NCBI GenBank assembly: GCA_030643125.1
Contig: DAOWML010000170.1
Location: 1 to 5,607, forward strand
Source: Bacteroidales bacterium
GTDB taxonomy: Bacteria > Bacteroidota > Bacteroidia > Bacteroidales > UBA12077
Direction of reading: 5' to 3'
DNA length: 5,607 bases
How positions within the stretch are numbered: the stretch's first letter is position 1; each line of letters begins with the position of its first letter. The position numbers were made by a program, and so were the translations under genes. This document shows, one piece after another, positions 1-5,607 of the stretch. The notes beneath the pieces were generated by a model that was given only the letters and a program-made list of their open reading frames with translations, was not told where the DNA came from and ran no database searches.

Positions 1-1834
1 GATAGCAAACAGGATTGATGAGGCAATAGTAACTTACAACAAATTTAAAAATTTTATTAAACCCGACAATGAACTTTATCCTGTTGTTATTCAACGCTTA
101 AAGACATGTGAAAATGCTAAAATTGCTATAAATAATCCATTGAGAGTTTCAAAGAAAAATATTGGAGAACCAGTCAATAACGATGATTCAAATTTTGGTG
201 CTGTTGTTTCCGGAGATGGAAATACCATAATTTACACTTCATATACAAGAAATTATTTAGATAATTATTACTCTGTAAGAAAAAACGGTGTATGGGGCAC
301 ACCTAAACGAATTAGTGAAAAACTTAGTGGCAAATACTATTTAAAAACTTCCAGTTTATCATACTATGGAAAAGAACTATATCTGGTTACTGATGATCCC
401 GACGAAAATATCATCTTTGTTTGTTATAAGGAAGGTAGCAACTGGATAGAAGCAGACAAACTTCCTAAAACAGTAAATGGTAAAAAAAGCAATGAAACTC
501 ATGCATGTATCTCGAAAGATGGAAAAACTCTTTATTTTACAAGTAACAGAGAAGGTGGTTTAGGTGGAATGGATATTTATAAATCTACAAAAAACACAAA
601 AGGCAGTTGGGGTGAAGCAGAAAATATGGGGCCGGCAATAAATACCGAATTCGATGAAGAAACGCCATTTGTTACAATGGATGATAAATATCTATTCTTT
701 AGCTCACAAGGACATAGCAGTATTGGTGGTTTTGATATTTTTTATATAGATTTAGGAAACAAATCGATGGCCATAAATTTGGGTTATCCGGCTAATACAA
801 CCGGCGATGATTTGTTTTTTGTGCCAGATAATTCATTAATATCAGGATACATTTCACAATATGATAATACTTCGGTTGGGAAAAAAGACATTTATTACGT
901 TTCCATTTTACCAAAAATCAATTTTGCGGGGAATATTAAGGATGAAACAAGCGGGGAAAAAATAACCGATTCCGGTTTTGATATTTCAATAATTGAAACC
1001 AAAACAAATAATATTGTTAAGTCAATTAATACCAATAACGAACAATTTGAATTTGAAATTAATCCGGGGAATTATACCATTGTAATTAATAATGAAAATT
1101 ATGATCCCTTTACCAGCGAATTTAATATCCCTGATAATTACTCCGAAAGAGTTTATTCTTTTGAAGCTCTTTTAAATCCATTAGTTGTTGAACAAGAAAA
1201 ATTAGTTGCAGAAATAATTGAACCGCCAAAAGTTGAAGTTATTCCAGTAGTTACACCAATAGCAGAAGAAATAATACCGGAAGAACCAAAAGAAGAAAAA
1301 ATTGTTACTCCTCCTATTAAGAAAGAAATACCTGAACCCATTGTTGAAGAAAAGGCGCCAGAAAAAGAAATAGTAAAATATGTTCCTAAAACATTTGTAA
1401 CTGGTGGAGTGAAAACATATTCGGTTCAGTTAATGGCTTTAATAAATCCCGTTGAGGTAGATTATTTTAAGAATGTCGATAATATAAAGTTAACAAAATA
1501 CCCCGATGGATATTATAGGTACACTGTTGGAAATACCAGTTCGTATTCCGAAGCTAAAAAATTAATTGCCAAGATTCATGAAATTGGTTATAAAGATGCT
1601 TTTATCAGGGTTAATGAATCTGCTCTTAAATATACAATCCAAATTATGGCTTTAATAATTCCTGTTAAAACAGATTATTTTAAAGATTTATCTTCGGTTG
1701 TAGTTACAAAAGGTTCAGGCGATTATTTCAGATACACCATTGGTTCTTTTAACTCATACGAAGAAGCAAAACAAGAATTAGCCAACTTAAAATCTATAGG
1801 CTACAACCAGGCCTTTATTAAAAAAACAAATTAA
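1..1834 (+). CDS. PD40-repeat envelope protein with tandem C-terminal SPOR domains (5' partial)
   Basis: The frame is open from the first full codon (position 2) to TAA at 1832-1834, giving 610 visible residues; the start lies outside the window. Visible residues 1-46 look like the end of a TPR region followed by the CxxAxxxIxNP-type segment that often precedes PD40 repeats in Bacteroidetes. PD40 blades follow, the clearest at about 512-580 (SKDGKTLYFTSNR, then GGMDIY), about 668-745 (DDKYLFFSSQ, then GGFDIF) and about 800-905 (GDDLFFVPD, then KKDIYYV). Next come a predicted beta-sandwich resembling a carboxypeptidase-regulatory/Cna-B fold (about 915-1175), a Pro/Glu/Lys/Val-rich linker (about 1185-1395) and two SPOR domains (1412-1831). 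SPOR domains usually bind peptidoglycan glycan strands, so I infer a periplasmic or outer-membrane-associated anchoring protein. The order resembles PorE-type T9SS proteins, but with SPOR instead of OmpA. The exact role is unknown. The signal peptide would be upstream and cannot be seen. The gene converges on infB. Confidence 0.9.
   Translation, partial: IANRIDEAIVTYNKFKNFIKPDNELYPVVIQRLKTCENAKIAINNPLRVSKKNIGEPVNNDDSNFGAVVSGDGNTIIYTSYTRNYLDNYYSVRKNGVWGTPKRISEKLSGKYYLKTSSLSYYGKELYLVTDDPDENIIFVCYKEGSNWIEADKLPKTVNGKKSNETHACISKDGKTLYFTSNREGGLGGMDIYKSTKNTKGSWGEAENMGPAINTEFDEETPFVTMDDKYLFFSSQGHSSIGGFDIFYIDLGNKSMAINLGYPANTTGDDLFFVPDNSLISGYISQYDNTSVGKKDIYYVSILPKINFAGNIKDETSGEKITDSGFDISIIETKTNNIVKSINTNNEQFEFEINPGNYTIVINNENYDPFTSEFNIPDNYSERVYSFEALLNPLVVEQEKLVAEIIEPPKVEVIPVVTPIAEEIIPEEPKEEKIVTPPIKKEIPEPIVEEKAPEKEIVKYVPKTFVTGGVKTYSVQLMALINPVEVDYFKNVDNIKLTKYPDGYYRYTVGNTSSYSEAKKLIAKIHEIGYKDAFIRVNESALKYTIQIMALIIPVKTDYFKDLSSVVVTKGSGDYFRYTIGSFNSYEEAKQELANLKSIGYNQAFIKKTN
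1412..1831 (+). repeat. Tandem SPOR domain duplication inside the PD40 protein
   Basis: Copy 1 spans about 1412-1618 and copy 2 about 1628-1831, with a register of 71 codons (213 bp). They align over about 69 residues without gaps, with about 31 identities by eye. Shared landmarks are Y-x-x-Q-x-MALI-x-PV, DYFK, TK, Y-x-RYT-x-G, SY-x-EAK and IGY-x-x-AFI. The DNA is also similar in places, for example ATGGCTTTAATAA at 1433 and at 1646. The pattern of a beta strand with a conserved Gln, a helix, an RYTxG strand, an EA-containing helix and a final AFI strand matches the SPOR fold as it appears in Bacteroidetes. An internal duplication is the simplest explanation. Confidence 0.85.
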
Positions 1835-1842
1835 AAAAAGAA

Positions 1843-1870
1843 GCTGTCTCAAAAATATTTTTGAGACAGC
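1843..1870. terminator. Bidirectional intrinsic terminator between convergent genes
   Basis: Bases 1843-1856 are the exact reverse complement of 1857-1870, giving a 14-bp arm on each side with no spacer; a real hairpin would open the central AAT/ATT as a loop. After one mismatch (1842/1871) the pairing resumes for three more base pairs (1839-1841 with 1872-1874). Read on the minus strand, the stem is followed by TTCTTTTTTT, a good U-tract, so it should end the nusA-infB transcript. Read on the plus strand, it lies 8 bp after the stop of the PD40/SPOR gene and is followed by CTCTAAATTATAAT, a weaker tail, although the stem itself contains ATTTTT. It fills most of the 61-bp gap between the two convergent genes. 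Confidence 0.87.
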
Positions 1871-1895
1871 CTCTAAATTATAATAAGATTTACTG

Positions 1896-4751
1896 TTACA
1901 ATTTCTTTTTAACTTCTACTTCCTCGTAACCTTCAACTATATCACCAACTTTTATATCATTGAAGTTTTCAATATTTAAACCACATTCATAACCTGATGC
2001 AACTTCTTTTACATCATCTTTAAATCGTTTTAGCGAGCCCAACCCTCCTGTATAAATCACAATTCCATCACGAATTACACGAACTCTGGTATTTCGGTTA
2101 ATTTTCCCTTCTTTCACCATACATCCGGCAATAGTACCTACTTTCTTAATTTTGAAAGTCTCTCTCACTTCAACAGTTGCTACAATTTCCTCTTTAATAT
2201 CCGGCGACAACATTCCTTCCATCGCATCTTTAATCTCATTAATAGCATCATAAATAATAGAATATAACCTGATATCTATCTCCTCTTTTTCGGCTAATTT
2301 ACGTGCATTCATAGAAGGTCGTACCTGGAAGCCAACTATAATAGCATTGGATGCAACGGCCAGCATAATATCAGTTTCTGAAATCTGACCAACACCTTTA
2401 TGAATTATATTTACCTGGATTTCTTCGGTACTTAGTTTTATTAATGAATCGGATAATGCTTCAATTGAGCCATCCACATCACCTTTCACAATAACATTAA
2501 TCTCCTGGAAGTTTCCTATTGCAATACGACGGCCAATCTCATCAAGAGTAATATGTTTTTGAGTACGCATACTTTGTTCTCGTTGTAATTGCTCTCGCTT
2601 GTTAGCAATTTCCCTGGCCTCTTTATCTTCTTCCAATACATTAAATTTGTCTCCTGCTTGTGGCGCACCATTTAAACCAAGTATCTGAACAGGAGCAGCA
2701 GGGCCAACTTCTTCAATTCGATTTCCTCTTTCGTTATACATTGCTTTGGCATGACCAAAATAGCTTCCCGCCAGAACAATATCTCCAATTTTTAATGTTC
2801 CTGCTTCAATAAGAAGAGTAGATATATATCCGCGACCTTTATCAAGTTCCGATTCAATTACAGTTCCTAATGCTTTTTTATTAGGATTCGCTTTAAGTTC
2901 AAGCATTTCTGCTTCAAGCAAAACTTTTTCTAATAATAAGTCAATATTTGTTCCTTGCTTAGCAGATATATCTTGTGATTGATATTTTCCACCCCATTCT
3001 TCAACAAGGTAATTCATATTTGCAAGCTCTTCTTTTATTTTTTCAGGATTTGCTCCCGCTTTATCAATTTTGTTAATTGCAAAAACTATTGGAACCCCGG
3101 CAGCACTTGCATGGTTAATAGCCTCAACAGTTTGTGGCATCACATTATCATCAGCCGAAACAACAATGATTGCAATATCGGTTACCTGAGCACCACGAGC
3201 ACGCATTGCAGTAAAGGCCTCGTGACCGGGAGTATCAAGGAAAGTAATTGTTTTACCTTCACCTATTTCAACGTTATAAGCTCCAACGTGCTGTGTAATA
3301 CCACCTGCCTCACCGGCAATTACATTCGCTTTTCGAATATAATCAAGCAATGATGTTTTACCATGATCCACATGTCCCATTACGGTAACAATAGGTGATC
3401 TTGGTAATAATTGTTCTTCAGTATCTTCTTCTTCTTTAATTGCTTCCTGAACTTCAACACTAATAAATTCAACCTTAAAATTAAATTCATCAGCAACTAA
3501 AGCCATTGTTTCTGCATCAAGTCTCTGGTTAATAGAAACTAACAATCCAAGATTCATGCAAACAGAAATAACGCCAGTTGCCGGCACTTCCATCATTGTA
3601 GCAAGTTCATTTACTGAAACAAATTCAGTTACTTTTATAATTTGCTTTTCTGCTTCTTGTTGTTCAAGTTCCTCCTGTTGTTTTTGGCTAACAGCTTCAC
3701 GCTTTTCTCTTCTGTGCTTTGATCCTTTAGATTTACCCTTAGTAGTCAATCGAGCTAAAGTATCCTTAATTTGTTTCTGTACATCTTCTTCACTAACTTC
3801 CGGCCGTAATTGTTTTTTCTTTTTCTTTCTGGATTTAAAGTGATCTCTTTCGCTTTTCTTTTCCTGTGGAGCACCACCTCCTCCAGGTTTATTAGCTACA
3901 TCAACTTTTCCTTTATCTTTATAAATTCTTTTTCGTTTTTTCTTCTTATTCTTTTGATCATCGGAGGATGCTACCGGTTCTTTTTTCTTTTCTTTTGGAG
4001 GTGGAGATTTAGGCAAGTCTATTTTACCAACTACTGTTGGTCCGGATAATTTTTTAATAGAAGATTTATACACCTCTGGTTCTTGTTCCTTTTTTTCTTC
4101 AGCAATCTTTTCTTCACTTATTATATCTTCTTTGACATGTTCTTGTACTTGTGTTGCTTCTTCAACTTCAGTTTCCTTAGGTTCTTGTTTTGTTGATTTT
4201 TGCTCTTCATCCCTTTGTTTCCTGGTCTTCTTATCAGGTCTTGTTTTTTGGTTTAAAGAATCTAAATCGATTTTACCAACAACTTTAACAGGATCTGATT
4301 TTTTCTTATCTTCTGCTTTTTCGGTATCAGAAATAACTGTTTCAACATATTCTTCTGGAATCTCTGAATCGCCTTCCTTTTTGTCGACAGATATTTTAGG
4401 TTCAGATTCACTTGTTACAATTTTAGCCGAACCGCTAACATCTTTTATTATAATTTCTTCATCACCTAAAAACGCATCTTCTTCTTTTTCTTCTTTATGT
4501 ATATCATTGATTGAAACAGTTTCATTTTTGGCATGAAGCTGATTCAAACTTAACTTTTCAGATTCTTTTTTCACATCAAAATCGGAACTATATTCTTTAA
4601 CTAATAAATCATATTGTTCAGGTGATACTTTTGTATTAGGATTAGAATCTATATCAAACCCTTTTTTATGAAGAAATTCAATTATAGTTGATATCCCAAC
4701 ATTAAATTCTCTTGCCGCTTTACTAAGTCTTGTTGCTTTACCTGTTATCAT
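1896..4751 (-). CDS. infB: Translation initiation factor IF-2
   Basis: This cytoplasmic GTPase places initiator fMet-tRNA on the 30S subunit and promotes 50S joining. The 951-aa protein is complete, somewhat longer than the E. coli protein (890 aa). Residues 1-53 form a first IF2_N-like module (RLSKAAREFNVGISTIIEFL). Residues about 55-370 are a highly charged, probably disordered Lys/Glu arm with VVGKIDL at 157-163 and 240-246, Lys/Arg clusters at 268-276 and 307-313, and a conserved-looking DTLARLTTKGKSKG segment (330-343). A second IF2_N module covers about 371-430. The G domain (about 450-620) is intact: G1 GHVDHGKT (459-466), G2 Thr486, G3 DTPGH (506-510), G4 NKID (560-563), G5 SAK (596-598). 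Domain II (about 625-710), domain III (about 735-845) and the fMet-tRNA-binding C2 domain (about 855-945) follow. The ATG at 4749-4751 is chosen because it begins the conserved N-module; no Shine-Dalgarno precedes it. infB lies 71 bp after nusA in the same orientation and is the last gene of the unit. Confidence 0.98.
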   Translation of the reverse strand: MITGKATRLSKAAREFNVGISTIIEFLHKKGFDIDSNPNTKVSPEQYDLLVKEYSSDFDVKKESEKLSLNQLHAKNETVSINDIHKEEKEEDAFLGDEEIIIKDVSGSAKIVTSESEPKISVDKKEGDSEIPEEYVETVISDTEKAEDKKKSDPVKVVGKIDLDSLNQKTRPDKKTRKQRDEEQKSTKQEPKETEVEEATQVQEHVKEDIISEEKIAEEKKEQEPEVYKSSIKKLSGPTVVGKIDLPKSPPPKEKKKEPVASSDDQKNKKKKRKRIYKDKGKVDVANKPGGGGAPQEKKSERDHFKSRKKKKKQLRPEVSEEDVQKQIKDTLARLTTKGKSKGSKHRREKREAVSQKQQEELEQQEAEKQIIKVTEFVSVNELATMMEVPATGVISVCMNLGLLVSINQRLDAETMALVADEFNFKVEFISVEVQEAIKEEEDTEEQLLPRSPIVTVMGHVDHGKTSLLDYIRKANVIAGEAGGITQHVGAYNVEIGEGKTITFLDTPGHEAFTAMRARGAQVTDIAIIVVSADDNVMPQTVEAINHASAAGVPIVFAINKIDKAGANPEKIKEELANMNYLVEEWGGKYQSQDISAKQGTNIDLLLEKVLLEAEMLELKANPNKKALGTVIESELDKGRGYISTLLIEAGTLKIGDIVLAGSYFGHAKAMYNERGNRIEEVGPAAPVQILGLNGAPQAGDKFNVLEEDKEAREIANKREQLQREQSMRTQKHITLDEIGRRIAIGNFQEINVIVKGDVDGSIEALSDSLIKLSTEEIQVNIIHKGVGQISETDIMLAVASNAIIVGFQVRPSMNARKLAEKEEIDIRLYSIIYDAINEIKDAMEGMLSPDIKEEIVATVEVRETFKIKKVGTIAGCMVKEGKINRNTRVRVIRDGIVIYTGGLGSLKRFKDDVKEVASGYECGLNIENFNDIKVGDIVEGYEEVEVKKKL

Positions 4752-4822
4752 ATTTTGTTTCTAAAACAATTTTAAAAAACCAAAAAACTAAATATTTGCT
4801 AATTTATAACTAAAGTTTTAGA
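4752..4822 (-). other. nusA-infB spacer and SD-less infB leader
   Basis: This 71-bp spacer is extremely AT-rich. Read on the minus strand, the bases just before the infB ATG are GTTTTAGAAACAAAAT, with no GGAGG-like element. That agrees with the A-rich, Shine-Dalgarno-independent starts common in Bacteroidetes. I see no convincing -33 TTTG / -7 TAnnTTTG promoter pair and no GC-rich terminator hairpin, so read-through from nusA into infB is the likely mode of expression. An 8-bp inverted repeat (4760-4767 TCTAAAAC and 4815-4822 GTTTTAGA) brackets most of the spacer, but in sequence this AT-rich it may be chance. Confidence 0.6.
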
Positions 4823-5607
4823 TTATTCAAATTCTGATTTAAAAATCCGAATAACTTCATCTACTGTTTCTTCTTCTAAATCAGTTCTTTTTATTAAATC
4901 CTCACGTGATAATTCAATAACACTTTTAGCTGTATCGCAACCCACAGCCTTTAGTGCATCGAGTATCCAGCCTTCAATTTCATCAGCAAATTCATCAATA
5001 CCAACATCTCCCTCGTCTTCCCCATCTGTTTCTCGATAAACATCAATTTCGTATCCGGTTAGCTGACCTGCAAGCTTAATGTTTAAACCACCTTTTCCAA
5101 TTGCCAATGAAACTTCTTCCGGAAGAAGATAAACATCTGCACGTTTTTCTTCTTCGTTCAATTTTATTGACATTATTTTTGCAGGGCTTAACGATCTCTG
5201 TATAAATAATTGTGTATTATTTGTAAAATTAATTACATCAATATTTTCATTTCTCAACTCACGAACAATACCATGAATTCTTGAACCTTTCATTCCAACA
5301 CAGGCTCCAACAGGATCAATTCTTTCATCGTAAGATTCGACAGCAACTTTTGCTCTTTCGCCAGGAACCCTTACAATATTTTTAATAGTAATTAAACCAT
5401 CGAATATTTCCGGAACTTCGAGTTCAAATAATCTTTCCAAAAATACCGGGCTGCCTCCTTCCCATGAAATTATCTGTGCCAGGGGATCATTTCGATATTC
5501 AATAGTCTCAATATGATCTTCCAGTACATCCACCCGACAGGAAGCAATATAAATCGACTTCCCCGTTTTCGTTCCATCAAATATCACCACTAAAACTCTC
5601 CCCCTCC
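4823..5607 (-). CDS. nusA: Transcription termination/antitermination factor NusA (5' partial)
   Basis: NusA binds RNA polymerase and nascent RNA and modulates pausing, termination and antitermination. About 260 residues are visible, ending at TAA (4823-4825); Bacteroidetes NusA is usually a little over 400 aa, so the N-terminal domain and most of S1 are missing at the right edge. From about 5452 downward the match is strong: SPVFLERLFELEVPEIFDG, then KH1 with PVGACVGMKGSRIHGIVREL (GMKG at 5285-5296), then KH2 with EEVSLAIGKGGLNIKLAGQL (GKGG at 5087-5098), an acidic linker, and a C-terminal helical segment (4826-4996; DEFADEIEGWILDAL, DTAKSV, DLEEETVDEV) ending in EFE. The frame continues open to the edge through GTG at 5588-5590, so that GTG is not taken as the start. 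The ~50 codons before SPVFL do not resemble the expected S1 domain, whose end normally reads like IILSRTSP; here it is IISWEGGSP. This could be divergence, a frameshift or a chimeric contig end. nusA is followed by infB in the same orientation, a classic pairing. Confidence 0.93.
   Translation of the reverse strand, partial: RGRVLVVIFDGTKTGKSIYIASCRVDVLEDHIETIEYRNDPLAQIISWEGGSPVFLERLFELEVPEIFDGLITIKNIVRVPGERAKVAVESYDERIDPVGACVGMKGSRIHGIVRELRNENIDVINFTNNTQLFIQRSLSPAKIMSIKLNEEEKRADVYLLPEEVSLAIGKGGLNIKLAGQLTGYEIDVYRETDGEDEGDVGIDEFADEIEGWILDALKAVGCDTAKSVIELSREDLIKRTDLEEETVDEVIRIFKSEFE

Noticed and set aside
140..142. TTG as a possible start of the PD40/SPOR gene
   Set aside because: The frame is open upstream to the window edge, and the upstream residues fit the TPR-to-PD40 junction of this family, so the TTG is an internal leucine.
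1153..1341. Minus-strand open frame of 62 codons
   Set aside because: It is antisense to the Pro/Glu-rich linker of the PD40/SPOR gene; its Gly/Ser/Ile-rich composition mirrors the linker codons and no leader or family match is seen.
3932..3946. A AAA AAC slippery heptamer for -1 frameshifting in infB
   Set aside because: The heptamer is present on the minus strand but in the wrong register: the codons read AAG AAA AAA CGA. IF2 is fully encoded in one frame.
2979..4536. Four plus-strand open frames (2979-3353, 3556-3843, 3810-4049, 4132-4536)
   Set aside because: They lie antisense inside infB; their Ser/Phe/Cys-rich translations are what complementing Lys/Glu-rich codons produces, and none resembles a known family.
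4810..4821. CTAAAGTTTTAG as a nusA terminator hairpin
   Set aside because: The stem is only five AT-rich pairs with a two-base loop and no adjacent U-tract, too weak to terminate.
5555..5578. Walker A-like GTKTGKS in the right-edge frame of nusA
   Set aside because: A P-loop needs four residues between the first Gly and GK; here there are three, and no Walker B or GTPase context is visible.
5588..5607. GTG start of a short NusA with a GGAGG-like Shine-Dalgarno at the window edge
   Set aside because: NusA needs its N-terminal RNA polymerase-binding domain and S1 domain; the frame remains open to the edge, the spacing from GGAGG to GTG (about 12 bases) is long, and Shine-Dalgarno use appears weak in this genome.

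Overview
The window looks like a piece of a Bacteroidetes (Bacteroidota) chromosome, probably from the Bacteroidales/Marinilabiliales side. The evidence is an AT-rich sequence, a translation start with no Shine-Dalgarno site in front of infB, an initiation factor IF2 with the long Lys/Glu-rich N-terminal arm and repeated VVGKIDL motif I associate with this phylum, and an envelope protein combining a TPR remnant, PD40 repeats and SPOR domains. The assignment rests on recognition of protein families, not on a database search.

Layout. Positions 1-1834 (+) hold the 3' part of a large envelope protein gene whose start lies before the window. Its visible part has the end of a TPR-like region, PD40 (WD40-like beta-propeller) repeats, a predicted beta-sandwich, a Pro/Glu-rich linker and two tandem SPOR domains. 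Positions 1835-1895 are a short convergent intergenic gap with a perfect 28-bp palindrome that can end transcription from both sides. Positions 1896-4751 (-) are a complete infB (IF2, 951 aa). A 71-bp AT-rich spacer follows, and 4823-5607 (-) is the 3' part of nusA, running off the right edge. No stretch over 300 bases lacks a gene.

How the genes work together. nusA and infB are co-oriented and closely spaced, as in the widespread rimP-nusA-infB cluster that couples transcription elongation/termination with translation initiation. Here infB is the last gene of the unit: a strong hairpin with a U-tract follows it, and the next gene is convergent, so rbfA, truB and rpsO are not linked downstream as they are in E. 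coli. The PD40/SPOR gene is a separate unit and probably acts at the outer membrane/peptidoglycan interface.

Most of the window is ordinary housekeeping sequence and I found no convincing new system. The points most worth checking are (1) the right-hand ~155 bp, where the nusA frame stays open but stops resembling the NusA S1 domain, (2) the PorE-like architecture with tandem SPOR domains where an OmpA domain would usually sit, and (3) the repeated VVGKIDL motif in the IF2 arm.
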